Shown: one piece after another, positions 46,785 to 57,400 of the stretch | Numbering within the stretch: position 1 is the first letter of the stretch | Layout: every line of letters begins with the position of its first letter | Assembly (NCBI RefSeq): GCF_008373765.1 | Contig: NZ_VUJW01000003.1 | Span: 310,001-374,000, forward strand | Length of the DNA: 64,000 nucleotides | Direction of reading: 5' to 3' | Origin: Nocardioides antri | GTDB taxonomy: Bacteria > Actinomycetota > Actinomycetes > Propionibacteriales > Nocardioidaceae | The notes under the pieces: generated by a model | Told to the model about the DNA's origin: nothing | The model's database searches: none | The model's input: only the letters and a program-made list of their open reading frames with translations | Program-made: the position numbers and the translations under genes

Positions 46785-47570
46785 CTACACGCGCTCCAGG
46801 GTCGCGTGCCGACGGCTCTGCTGCTCGAGCCAGCTCAGCAGCAGCAGCCCGAGCGCGGCGTACAGCGCTCCGACTCCGACCTCCCGGACGACCAGACCGC
46901 CGACGTCGCTGATCGCCGCACCGTCGGCGACCCGCCGCGCGGCCTCGATCGCGTGGGTCAGCGGAAGCCAGGGCGAGACGGTGGCCATCCAGCCCGGGAG
47001 GTCGTCGACCGCGACGCTGACCCCCGAGAACACCAGCAGCAGGCAGAAGAGGACGTTGCCGAGGACCGCGCCCTCACGGACCCGCAGCGCCACGGCCCCC
47101 ATCGCGAGGCCGAGTCCGGTGCAGGACGCCGAGGCGACGGCGATGACCAGCAGCAGCGCCGGCCAGGAGCCGCCCGGGATGTGCACGTCGAGCACCAGCA
47201 GCCCGAACAGGACACCCACCATCGCGACCGCCCAGCCGTTGACGATGACGGGCAGGGCGCGTCCCAGGAACAACGGGATTCGGGCCGCGGGCGTCGTGAG
47301 CACCACGCTGAGGGTGCGGCCCTCGCGCTCCCCCTCGATGGTCGCGCTCATGGCGAACAGGCACGGGATCGCCGCGTAGTTGAGGGCGTTGCCCATGACG
47401 TAGAACTCGTCGTTTCCGACGCCGGCGCTGCGGCCGATGTAGGCGAACAGCAGGATCTGGCAGATCGGCGACACGATCAGGGACGGCACCAGGATCCACG
47501 GGCTGAGCCAGTTGAACATGGCGCGGTAGCTCATCAGCCCGCCGACGACGAGGATCCGCAGCGTGGTCAT
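46785..47570 (-). CDS. ABC-2 type transporter permease (second permease)
   Basis: 261 residues with about six transmembrane helices. FNWLSPWILVPSLIVSPICQ, IEGEREGRTLSVVLTTPAAR (the typical ABC-2 coupling loop) and FSGVSVAVDDLPGWMATVSP are seen. It pairs with the frameshifted permease 10 bp upstream and the ATPase. The group probably exports a drug, peptide or lipid. ATG 47570 is the start. The last gene of the group, it ends 113 bp after the GGDEF start on the same strand. Confidence 0.88.
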   Translation of the reverse strand: MTTLRILVVGGLMSYRAMFNWLSPWILVPSLIVSPICQILLFAYIGRSAGVGNDEFYVMGNALNYAAIPCLFAMSATIEGEREGRTLSVVLTTPAARIPLFLGRALPVIVNGWAVAMVGVLFGLLVLDVHIPGGSWPALLLVIAVASASCTGLGLAMGAVALRVREGAVLGNVLFCLLLVFSGVSVAVDDLPGWMATVSPWLPLTHAIEAARRVADGAAISDVGGLVVREVGVGALYAALGLLLLSWLEQQSRRHATLERV

Positions 47571-47580
47571 CGCGCGGTCC

Positions 47581-48351
47581 TCACGTCAGTGCCAGCGTGG
47601 CGTGGCGACGGGCGCTGTCGACCAGCTGCCGCCCGAGGAACGACGCGAGGACGGCGTACGCCGAACCGATGAGCAGGCAGAGCAGGAGGTCGCGCCACGG
47701 GCTGCCGCCGTCCGCCGACTCGCGCACCGCCTCCATCGCCCAGGTCGTCGGGATCGACCACGACAGCGGGTGCAGCCAGTCGGGCAGGGTGGCGACGGGG
47801 ATGACGAACCCGCACAGCAACCAGCCGGGATACTCGAGCGAGGCGCCGAGCGACCACGAGGAGCGGTACCGGACAGCCGTGACAGCGAGGAAGAACCCGA
47901 ACTGGGCGAGGGTGAGGGCGGCGGCCAGGACGCTCGTCACGAACAGCGGCCAGCTCTCGATGCGGAGCTCGAGCCCGAAGACCCAGCGCTCCCAGAGGAT
48001 GGTGGCGATCACGGTGTAGAGGCCGATCGTCGACAGCGCCAGGGTCGTCGGCACGAGCACCCGGCCCATCGACGTCGGCGCCGCGACGACGAGCTCCAGG
48101 GTGCCTGCCCAGCGCTCCCGGGTCAGCAGCGACGAGGCGATCACGCCCTGGCAGGTCCACATCCCCATGACCGCCGCCCCCAGCCCGGCGAACTGCATCG
48201 CCTCGGGGGTGGTCCTGCAGGCGGTAGATCAGCAGCGTCGCGGTCGCGAACATCAGCGGGAAGAACACCGCCAGCGCGCCGTCGAACCACGACGTCGAGA
48301 TCACCTTCAGCTGGAGCCAGTAGCACACGGCCTGCTGGCGCAGCAGCTGCC

Positions 48352-48355
<4 letters not shown>
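47581..48355 (-). pseudogene. ABC-2 type permease with a one-base frameshift
   Basis: From GTG 48355 (overlapping the ATPase stop as GTGA) the frame reads RQLLRQQAVCYWLQLKVIST and FDGALAVFFPLMFATATLLI up to YRLQDHP. Then CACCCCCGAG shifts it. In the next frame the protein goes on EAMQFAGLGAAVMGMWTCQG to the stop at 47581. One extra C in the five-base run at 48205-48209 explains the break. Restored, the permease has 257 residues, like its 261-residue partner. Unless it is a sequencing error, the exporter lacks one half. Confidence 0.82.
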
Positions 48356-49320
<965 letters not shown>

Positions 49321-49369
49321 CCGGCCGAGGCTAGGTGATCAGCTCGGCCGGGCGCCGCTCATTTGTGCC

Positions 49370-50350
49370 TCAGGCGTGGCCGTCGAACATCGAGGTCACC
49401 GAGCCGTCCTCGAAGACCTCGCGGATCGCACGGGCGACCATCGGGGCGATCGAGAGCGTGGTGAGCTTGTCGAACTGCTTCTCGGGCCCGACCGGGAGGG
49501 TGTTGGTCACGACGATCTCGACCGCGCTGCAGTTCTTGAGCCGGTCGACCGCGGGCTCGGACAGGATCGCGTGGGTGGCGGCGATGACGACGCCGGCGGC
49601 CCCCTCGGCGACGAGCGCCTCGGCCGCCTGCACGATCGTGCCGCCGGTGTCGATCATGTCGTCGGTGAGGACGCAGATCCGGCCCTTGACGTCACCGACG
49701 ACCCGGTTGGCCATCGTCTCGTTCGGGCGGTCGGTGCGCCGGGTCTTGTGGATGAAGGCCAGCGGTACGCCGCCGAGCCGGGCGGACCAGCGCTCGGCGA
49801 CCTTGATCCGGCCGGCGTCCGGGGAGACGACGGCGAGCGGCTGCCCGCCGTACTTCGACTTGATGTGGTCGGTGAGGATCGGCAGCGCCATCAGGTGGTC
49901 GACCGGGCCGTTGAAGAACCCCTGCAGCTGGTCGGCGTGCAGGTCGACGGTGATTATCCGGTCGGCGCCGGCGGTCTTGAGCAGGTCCGCGATCAGCCGG
50001 GCGGAGATCGGCTCGCGGCCGCGGTGCTTCTTGTCCTGGCGGCTGTAGCCCCAGAACGGCATGACCACGGTGATCCGCTTGGCGGACGCGCGCTTGAGCG
50101 CGTCGACCATGATCAGCTGCTCCATGATCCACTCGTTGATCGGAGCGGTGTGGCTCTGGAGCACGAAGGCGTCGCAGCCGCGGACGCTCTCCTCGAACCG
50201 GACGTAGATCTCGCCGTTCGCGAACTCGTAGGCCTGGGTCGGCACGAGCGAGATCCCGAGGATCTCGGCGACCTCCTCGGAGAGCTCCGGGTGTGCCCGA
50301 CCACTGAAGACCATCAGGTTCTTCTCGGTGGTCCGCTGGATTCCAGCCAC
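49370..50350 (-). CDS. prs: Ribose-phosphate pyrophosphokinase (PRPP synthase)
   Basis: 326 residues. It makes PRPP from ribose 5-phosphate and ATP. LMVFSGRAHPELSEEVAEIL, PFWGYSRQDKKHRGREPISA, TVDLHADQLQGFF and the PRPP site CVLTDDMIDTGGTIVQAAEA are all present. GTG 50350 with AAAGGAGCC upstream is preferred. The longer frame to 50476 has no support. Usually grouped with glmU; here an LppU-like gene on the other strand intervenes. Confidence 0.98.
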   Translation of the reverse strand: MAGIQRTTEKNLMVFSGRAHPELSEEVAEILGISLVPTQAYEFANGEIYVRFEESVRGCDAFVLQSHTAPINEWIMEQLIMVDALKRASAKRITVVMPFWGYSRQDKKHRGREPISARLIADLLKTAGADRIITVDLHADQLQGFFNGPVDHLMALPILTDHIKSKYGGQPLAVVSPDAGRIKVAERWSARLGGVPLAFIHKTRRTDRPNETMANRVVGDVKGRICVLTDDMIDTGGTIVQAAEALVAEGAAGVVIAATHAILSEPAVDRLKNCSAVEIVVTNTLPVGPEKQFDKLTTLSIAPMVARAIREVFEDGSVTSMFDGHA

Positions 50351-50469
50351 TAAGGCTCCTTTGGTCGCCGCCGGCAGGCACCACTGATTCTGCCCCGTCC
50401 CGGAGGCCAGCCCCAAGTCGACGCGTGTTTTGGGACTGTTCATGTCCGACGTACGACGCGCGGGCCCTG

Positions 50470-50499
50470 TTGGCACCCCGTCCGAGGGTGGCCTAGGTT
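50470..50499 (+). promoter_or_regulatory. Promoter of the LppU-like gene
   Basis: TTGGCA (50470-50475) and TAGGTT (50494-50499) are 18 nt apart. The leader to GTG 50562 is about 55 nt and includes GAAGGGAG as ribosome site. Confidence 0.5.
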
Positions 50500-50561
50500 G
50501 ACGCCTTATCCGACGGGGGCCGTTCGGACGCTCCCCTGGCGTCCTTCGAAGGGAGCCTCAC

Positions 50562-51062
50562 GTGGCAACCAGTCTTGGTGGCGGCATGCTCCGCCGGTTC
50601 ATCGGCATCGGGGTCGCGATCGCGATCGCGCTCGGCTGGTGGGCTTTCGGCAGCTTCCGGGCGAGCTCCGGTGCGCCCGAGGTGGGCGAGTGCGTCACCG
50701 TGGGCGGCAGCACGACCGACGCGGAGGTCGAGGAGGCCGAGTGCGGCGGTGACGACGTCCTCTACAAGGTGGTGGCCGACGACGGTGCGTGCGACGTCAT
50801 CGAGGTCAACTACACGGTGTCGGTCAGCGGCAAGGACGCCGTCGACCTGTGCCTGGAGTGGGAGGTCGAGCCCGGCGACTGCGTGAAGGTCGGGACCGAC
50901 AAGGACGACAAGGTCGACTGCGCGTCGGCCAAGGGGGACACCGACGTGGTCAAGGTGGTCTCCGTGGAGGACGGCGCCTCCCGCACGTGCGCGAAGAAGA
51001 ACCAGCTGGCCCGGGCGAACAAGACCCGTGACCAGCTGATCTGCGTCGTGCCCAACGTCTAG
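50562..51062 (+). CDS. LppU/SCO3897-like extracytoplasmic protein
   Basis: 166 residues. An N-terminal membrane helix (FIGIGVAIAIALGWWAFGS, about 12-32) is followed by an extracytoplasmic domain with eight cysteines (GECVTVGG, EECGG-like AECGG, GACDVIEV, DLCLEWE, GDCVKVG, VDCASA, RTCAKK, LICVVP), probably four disulfides. No lipobox is evident despite the family name. Function unknown. Located between prs and glmU on the opposite strand, it overlaps the end of glmU by 4 bp. Confidence 0.75.
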   Translation: MATSLGGGMLRRFIGIGVAIAIALGWWAFGSFRASSGAPEVGECVTVGGSTTDAEVEEAECGGDDVLYKVVADDGACDVIEVNYTVSVSGKDAVDLCLEWEVEPGDCVKVGTDKDDKVDCASAKGDTDVVKVVSVEDGASRTCAKKNQLARANKTRDQLICVVPNV

Positions 51063-52516
51063 CGGTCGTCCCCCTCGGCGGTGGCGGCCGTGGCGGCCTC
51101 GGCTGCCGCGGCCTGCGCGGTCCCCGCACGCTTCCGCTGCGCCCAGCCCTCGAGGTTGCGCTGCTGTCCCATGCTGACGGCGAGCGCGCCCGGCGGCACG
51201 TCCTTGCGGACGACGGTGCCCGCGCCGGTGGCCGCCCCGTCGCCGATCGTGACCGGCGCGACGAAGGTGTTGTTGGACGCCGTGCGGGCGTGCTTCCCGA
51301 CCTTCGTGCGGTGCTTGTCGACCCCGTCGTAGTTGGCGAAGATCGTGCCGGCGCCGATGTTGGTGCCCTCGCCGATCTCGGCGTCACCGACGTACGACAG
51401 GTGCGGGACCTTCGCGCCGTCGCCGATCTGGGCGTTCTTCGTCTCGACGAACGCGCCGATCTTGCCGCCGGCCCCGAGGGTGGTGCCGGGCCGGAGGTAG
51501 GAGAACGGGCCCACGTTGGCGCCGGCGCCGATCACCGCCTGCTGCCCGTGCGTGCGTACGACGCGCGCCCCCTCGCCGACCTCGCAGTCCTCCAGCGTGG
51601 TGTCCGGCCCGATCACCGCGTCCTCGGCGACGACGGTCGTTCCGAGCAGCTGGGTCCCCGGCAGGAGCGTGACGTCGGCCGCGAGCACGACGTCGGCGTC
51701 GATCCAGGTGGTCTCGGGGTCCAGCACCGTCACCCCGTCCTTCATCCAGCGGGTGACGATCCGGCGGTTCAGCTCGCGACCCAGCACCGCGAGCTGGGCG
51801 CGGTCGTTGGCGCCCTCGGTCTGCCACACGTCGTCGACCGGGAAGGCGGTCACGGTGAGGCCGGAGTCGCGCGCGATCTGGACGGTGTCGGTCAGGTAGT
51901 ACTCACCCTTGGCGTTGTCGTTGCCGACCCGGCCGATGGCGTCGACCAGGAAACCCGCGTCGAAGGCGAGGATGCCGGAGTTGATCTCGCGGATCTGCCG
52001 CTGCTCGTCGGTCGCGTCCTTCTCCTCGACGATCGCGAGCACGTCGCCCTCGCTGTCGCGGACGATGCGGCCGTAGCCCCTCGGCTCCTCGACGACGCCG
52101 GACAGGATGCTGACCGCCGCCTGCGCGGCCTCGTGCTCGGCGGCGAACCAGCGCAGCGTCGCGCCCTCGAGGAGCGGGGTGTCGCCGTACGCGATCAGCA
52201 CGGTGCCGCCGTCGATCGCCCGGCCCTCCTCGGCCAGGGCGTCCAGCGCCACCCGGACGGCGTGGCCGGTGCCGAGCTGCTCCTCCTGCACCGCCAGCAC
52301 CGCGTCGGGAAGCGACTCGAGGATGTGGGGCCCGACCTGCTCGCGCTGGTGGCCCACGACCGCACACACCCGGGTAGGCCCGAGCCCGCCGACCGCGCCG
52401 AGGACGTGGCCGATCATGCTGCGCCCTCCGATCCGGTGAAGCACCTTCATCGTCTTGGACTTCATCCGGGTGCCGCCACCGGCGGCGAGGACGATCACGG
52501 TCAGCTGGTCGGCCAT
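51059..52516 (-). CDS. glmU: Bifunctional GlcNAc-1-P uridylyltransferase / GlcN-1-P acetyltransferase
   Basis: 485 residues. It makes UDP-GlcNAc for peptidoglycan. The N-terminal nucleotidyltransferase has VIVLAAGGGTRMKSKTMKVL, and the C-terminal left-handed beta-helix has hexapeptide repeats (GAGANVGPFSYLRPGTTLGA, GAFVETKNAQIGDGAKVPHL, GAGTIFANYDGVDKHRTKVG). TAGGCT 6 nt before ATG 52516 suggests a leaderless mRNA. The C-terminal 20 residues are alanine-rich and variable. Confidence 0.98.
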   Translation of the reverse strand: MADQLTVIVLAAGGGTRMKSKTMKVLHRIGGRSMIGHVLGAVGGLGPTRVCAVVGHQREQVGPHILESLPDAVLAVQEEQLGTGHAVRVALDALAEEGRAIDGGTVLIAYGDTPLLEGATLRWFAAEHEAAQAAVSILSGVVEEPRGYGRIVRDSEGDVLAIVEEKDATDEQRQIREINSGILAFDAGFLVDAIGRVGNDNAKGEYYLTDTVQIARDSGLTVTAFPVDDVWQTEGANDRAQLAVLGRELNRRIVTRWMKDGVTVLDPETTWIDADVVLAADVTLLPGTQLLGTTVVAEDAVIGPDTTLEDCEVGEGARVVRTHGQQAVIGAGANVGPFSYLRPGTTLGAGGKIGAFVETKNAQIGDGAKVPHLSYVGDAEIGEGTNIGAGTIFANYDGVDKHRTKVGKHARTASNNTFVAPVTIGDGAATGAGTVVRKDVPPGALAVSMGQQRNLEGWAQRKRAGTAQAAAAEAATAATAEGDDR

Positions 52517-52570
52517 GGCCCGAGCCTACGGCCCGCCGACGCCGACGGACTCGCTGAGGACGGGGAGTGC

Positions 52571-52813
52571 CTACTCGGTGAGGACCTCGACGTCGAAGTC
52601 GAGATCGGCCAGAGCCGCCTTCACCTCGCGGCCGGTCATGGTCCCGTAGAGATCGACCGTGCACGTGTCCGCGTCGGCCATGAGGATGCGGACCCCGGAC
52701 ACGTCACGGAGCCGTCCCGTGACGAGGCGGACACAGCTACGGCAGCCCATGCCGGCGACGTGCACCGAGAGGTGCCGCGGGGAGCACTGCTGAGGTCCCG
52801 AGAAGCCTTCCAT
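52571..52813 (-). CDS. Heavy-metal-associated (CopZ-like) protein
   Basis: 80 residues. HVAGMGCRSCVRLVTGRLRD contains the GMxCxxC copper-binding motif of HMA domains, followed by VSGVRILMADADTCTVDLYG and a C-terminal helix. A small chaperone of Cu(I) or another soft metal is likely. ATG 52813 is preferred; the longer frame to 52951 runs through the hairpin terminator of wrbA. No copper ATPase is adjacent. Confidence 0.8.
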   Translation of the reverse strand: MEGFSGPQQCSPRHLSVHVAGMGCRSCVRLVTGRLRDVSGVRILMADADTCTVDLYGTMTGREVKAALADLDFDVEVLTE

Positions 52814-52908
52814 GCACCCGAGCCTGCCGACGCAGGCTTTCCAGGACCTGTCTGCCGGCTGCCCCTGCCCGGGACGCCACCCGCCGCACTCCTGGCACCG
52901 GAGGACGG

Positions 52909-52940
52909 CAGAGGGCACGGAGGAGTCTCCGTGCCCTCTG
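52909..52940 (-). terminator. Terminator hairpin after wrbA
   Basis: A perfect 14-bp stem (left arm CAGAGGGCACGGAG) with a 4-nt loop, 18 bp after the wrbA stop. No T-tract. Confidence 0.75.
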
Positions 52941-52958
52941 GTGACGTCCACGAGCGGG

Positions 52959-53597
52959 TCAGGCGACGTCGCGAAGACCCTGCGTCGCGGTCGCGACCGA
53001 GACCACCCTCGACCCGAGGTGGACCGCCGAGCCCAGCGTGGTCTCGCTGGGAGCGCCCCCGCCGGCCATGTGGCTGGCGCCGTACGGGTTCCCGTGAGCG
53101 AACTGCACCTCGGCGGTGTAGCCCGGGGGAACGATGTAGCCGCCCCAGTGGTAGAAGGTGTTGTTCAGCGCCAGGACGGTCGCCTCGACGCCTCCGTGGG
53201 CAGTGGCGGTCGAGGTGAACGAGGCGTAGACCTTGTTGGCCAGCAGCCCCTTCTGCCACAGACCACCAGTGGTGTCGATGAACTGCTTGAGCTGGGAGCT
53301 CGGCAGGCCGAACCGGGTCGGCGAGCCAAGAATCACCGCGTCGGCCCACAGCAGGTCGTCGTGGGTGGCCACGGCCACGTGGGCGGTGTCCCGGACGTGG
53401 GCTGCCCACGCCTCGTTGCTGTTGATCGCCTCGTCGGGGGCCAGCTCCGGGACGCGACGCACCCGGACCTCGGCGCCGGCCTTCTCCGCTCCCTCGGCGA
53501 CGGCGTTGGCCACGGCGTGCGTGCCGCCCGTGGAGCTGTAGTAGATGACGGCGACGCGGGTGTCGCGCTGACGGGCGGTCGAGTTGTAGAAGCTCAT
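52959..53597 (-). CDS. wrbA: WrbA-like NAD(P)H:quinone oxidoreductase
   Basis: 212 residues from ATG 53597 (GCAGGAGA upstream). The flavodoxin fold shows VAVIYYSSTGGTHAVANAVA (FMN phosphate loop), ILGSPTRFGLPSSQLKQFID, GLWQKGLLANKVYASFTSTA and YIVPPGYTAEVQF. It reduces quinones by two electrons and protects against oxidative and electrophile stress. It is convergent with nothing and probably monocistronic, given the terminator just downstream. Confidence 0.93.
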   Translation of the reverse strand: MSFYNSTARQRDTRVAVIYYSSTGGTHAVANAVAEGAEKAGAEVRVRRVPELAPDEAINSNEAWAAHVRDTAHVAVATHDDLLWADAVILGSPTRFGLPSSQLKQFIDTTGGLWQKGLLANKVYASFTSTATAHGGVEATVLALNNTFYHWGGYIVPPGYTAEVQFAHGNPYGASHMAGGGAPSETTLGSAVHLGSRVVSVATATQGLRDVA

Positions 53598-53776
53598 GAT
53601 GGTTGTCTCCTGCTTGCGAATGTGAACGGAGTCCTGCACGCCGACTCCTTCGTCGGACTACCGAGGAGCGTCGTCCGCCTGGCTGTCGAGCCCCTGATGT
53701 CGCGCTGTTCGGCTCGACCCGCGCTCGACAGCGCGTGAACAGGTGCGCCGGCACGCCGGAGCGGCGAGGGCAAGAC

Positions 53777-54301
53777 TCAGGACTGACGTCGGGCGACGCC
53801 CACGCCGGTGGCGAGGTTGAAAGCGCCGGTCAGGACGTTCAGGGCCACGAGGCCGACGATGTCGGCGATGTCGCGCTCGGAGTAGCCCAGCTTGATCAGC
53901 TGGTCGACGTCGTCGTCGCTGATGCTCCAGGGCGCGGTGTAGATCTGCAGGCCGAAGCGGATGGCCTCGGCAGCGGCGGGGTCTTGCGACGTCCCGAGCC
54001 GCGCCGCGAGGATCTCCTCGTCGGACACCCCGGCGGCTGCTGCCGCGGTGGTGTGGAAGCCGAGGCACATCTCGCAGCCCTGGCGTTGCTGGATGGCGAG
54101 CGAGACCCGCTCGCTGACTGCGCGGCTCAACCTCGAGCGTCTCATCGCCTTGCTCAGGCCGAGGTAGCCCTCCAGCACCGCTGGAGAGTGCGCCATGGTG
54201 CTCACCATCGCTCCCGGCTCGCCGTGTCGTCGGGTCAGCTCGGTGAGGATGTCCTGGGACCGTCCGGAGGCGGTGTCGGGGGTCAGCGGCTCGAAGGTCA
54301 T
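53777..54301 (-). CDS. AhpD/carboxymuconolactone decarboxylase-like protein
   Basis: 174 residues. QRQGCEMCLGFHTTAAAAAG contains the CxxC...H active site of AhpD-like alkylhydroperoxidase-type proteins. The rest is helical (MAHSPAVLEGYLGLSKAMRR; YSERDIADIVGLVALNVLTG). It should act as a thiol-dependent antioxidant, although carboxymuconolactone decarboxylase-type substrates are possible. ATG 54301 follows a GAGAGAG. It diverges from the large SARP regulator with 169 bp between, and wrbA lies downstream on the same strand. Confidence 0.9.
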   Translation of the reverse strand: MTFEPLTPDTASGRSQDILTELTRRHGEPGAMVSTMAHSPAVLEGYLGLSKAMRRSRLSRAVSERVSLAIQQRQGCEMCLGFHTTAAAAAGVSDEEILAARLGTSQDPAAAEAIRFGLQIYTAPWSISDDDVDQLIKLGYSERDIADIVGLVALNVLTGAFNLATGVGVARRQS

Positions 54302-54470
54302 GGTCGTTCGCTCTCTCTTCTGTGGCTGGACGAGAAGGCGACGCTAGGCAGGGCACCTGTCCGCGCTCTGTCAACGACCTGTTCGCACCGACGCGCACGA
54401 GACCCGTCCGTCAGGGCAGCACAAGTACGGAAACGCTCTCGCCCGCGGATCGTCCGGGCTACCTTGAAGC

Positions 54471-57400
54471 GTGAGCGAGAAGTCCTCGGCACCGTCGCCG
54501 TGCGCCCTCGACTTCCGCCTGCTGGGACCCTTCGAGGTCGTCGCGGCGGACGGTGCAGTGGTCTCGGTCGGCCGGGCCGAACGCAGCCTGCTCGCGCTCC
54601 TCCTGCTCAACCCCGGGAAGGTCCTGCCGTCCTCCCGCATCATCCACCTCCTGTGGGAGGAGGAGCAGATCCCCAGGGACCCGGCGAACGCCCTGCAGAC
54701 CCGCGTGTCCAAGGTACGGCGCACGCTCGCCCAGCTCCCCGGTGATGCTCCCCGGCTCACGACCACCCCGGGGGGCTACCGGCTCGACGTACCCCGGGCC
54801 GCTGTCGACGTGCACCGCTTCAGCGACCTCGTCGCCGAGGCGCGTCATCGGGTCGTGGAGTCACCGGCCGAGGCCGAGCACGCTCTCGAGCAGGCGCTGG
54901 GGCTGTGGCGGGGCCCTGCCTTCAGCGGCCTGGAGAACGCGCCCTGGACGGAGCCGGAGGCGCGGCGGCTCGACGACCTGCGCGTCAGCGCCGCCGAGGA
55001 ACGGCTGAGCCTCGCCATCGCGGCCGGCCGGGCGCGGGAGGTCATCGACCCGATCCGGAGCCTCGTCGACGACCAGCCGACGCACGAAGGCCTGACCGCG
55101 CTCCTGATGCGCGCGCTGTACCTGTCCGGGCGGCAGGCCGACGCGCTCGACGCGTACCACCGCCTCCGCCAGGTCCTCGACGACGAGCTCGGCCTCGAAC
55201 CGTCGGCGCACCTTCGCGTCCTCGAGTCGCAGATCCTGCGTCAGGACCCAGCCCTCGGCGAGCCGCAGGGCGCCCACAGCCAGCTCCCCGTCGCCGCCAG
55301 CACGCCACGCCAGGCACCGGCACCCGGCCGGTCGGACCCAGGGACTTCCGCGCGGGTGCGGGCACCCCGGGGCACCTCCCTCCCCCACCGGCTCAACTCG
55401 TTCGTCGGCCGCGATGCCGACCTGGCGGTCGTCGCCGACCTCCTCGACCGGTTCCGCCTGGTCAGCCTGGTCGGCCCGGGCGGGGCGGGCAAGACGTCGC
55501 TGGGGGTCGAGGCGGCCCGTAGCGTCCAGGCCCGGTTTCCCGATGGCATCCGCCTCGTCCAGCTCGCCGGCGTCACCGACGCCGCGTTCCTCCCGCAGGC
55601 GTTCGCCGACGGGCTGGGGGTGCCCGCCGAGGGAGCCGGCGAGTCGCGCGGCTCCCTGGACTCGGTCCTCGACTACGTCGAGGACAAGAGGATGCTGCTG
55701 GTGGTCGACAACTGCGAGCACCTGAGCGAACCGGCAGCCACGGTCGTCGAGCAGGTTCTGCAGCGGTCCGTCGACGCCAAGGTCCTCACCACCAGCCGGG
55801 AGGCGCTCGCGATCTCCGGCGAGGTGCAGTTCCGGGTGCAGCCGCTGGACCTGCCGGAGAAGGACGACCAGCCGAGCCGCATCCGCGACTTCGGCGCCAC
55901 CCAGCTGTTCCTCGACCGGATGGCGGCCGTCCAGCCCACGCTCACCCCGACCGAGGACGACGAGCGGACGATCACCGCCATCTGCCGGGCACTCGACGGC
56001 ATGCCACTCGCGATCGAGCTCGCCGCCGCACGGACGACGTCCTTGAGCCTGAACGAGATCGCCACGAGGTTGACCGACCGCTTCGCCTTGCTCACCCAGG
56101 GTCCCCGCACCGCGGAGGAACGACAGCGGACCCTCAAGGCGACGGTGGACTGGAGCTTCGAGCTGCTCACCGCGACCGAGCGCAGCCTGCTGCGTCGGTT
56201 GTCGGTGTTCCGCGGTGGCTGGCCCCTGCAGGGAGCCGAGCAGGTCGTCTCCGGGGACGGCATCGAGCGCGACTCGGTGCTGGACGCGCTGCACAGGCTC
56301 GTGCAGCGCTCGCTGGTCGTCCCCGTGCCGGGCGACCACACGCGGTTCCTGCTGCTGGAGACGGTGCAAGCCTATGCCGCGGAGAAGCTCAGGGAGGCAG
56401 GAGAGCACGACACCTACGCGCGGCGGCACGCGGAATGGGTCACCGACCTCGCCGAGGAGTCCGAGCTCCGACTGCGCGGCCGCGAGCAGCGTGAGTGGCT
56501 GGCCCTGATGGGCCGGGAGACCGACAACATCAGGGCCGCCCTGCAGTGGGCGCTCGACGCCGCCGGCACCGAGCCCGACCTCGCGCTGCGGCTCGGCGGC
56601 TCGCTCGGCTGGTTCTTCCACCTCGGCCGTCACGTCGAGGGCCGCGAGGTCCTGCGACGGGTCATCGAGGTCAGCGGCGGCACCGCCCACGCGCGGGCGC
56701 GCGCGCTCCAGGCGCAGTCCATCGTGGAACGACCGCGCGCCTGTCTCGTCCATCCCTCGCCGAGGTGCGCGACCGCCGCCGCGGAGAGCCTCGAGCTCTT
56801 CGACGGCGACGCGTACCGAGCAGCGCTCTCCAGGTGCCTGCTGGCGGTCGAGGGCGTGGCCTCGATGCCGACCGAGCGGGCGCTCGAGCTGCTGGGCGAG
56901 GCGTCAGCGGAGTTCGAACGGCGGGACGACCGCTGGGGCCACGCATTGGTGGCGTTCGTCAGGCTGACCATCGAGATCAAGCACGGTCGCCCCGAGGGCG
57001 CTCGTCACCACGGCACGGTCGCGACTGAGCTGTTCCGCGAGCTCGACGACGGGTGGGGGCTGTCGGCGGCTCTCTTCCACCTCGGCCTCGGACTGCGCCA
57101 GTTCGGCCTCTACGAGGAGGCCATCGAGACCTTCCAGGAGGCCATCGACATCGCAGCGCCGCTCGGCCTCCACAGCACCGTGCAGTGGGCCCTGTCGGCC
57201 GCCGGAATCGCGGCGGTCGCGCAGGACCAGCTCCCCAGGGCGAGCGAGTTCTTCCGGTCGGCCGCCCGCGTGCGCAGCGAGGTCGGAGACGGTGCCGGCG
57301 ACGTGCACGCCGCTCTCGGGCGGGGCCTGGTGGCCCGCGCCCGGGGCGAGTTCGACGACGCGTTCGAGCACTACCGGGTTGCTGTCCACGGCTACCGACG

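Noticed and set aside
53598-53776. Another repeat copy near GGCTGTCGAGCCCC at 53682
   Set aside because: Shares only about 8 bases with the repeat core, no more than expected in GC-rich DNA.
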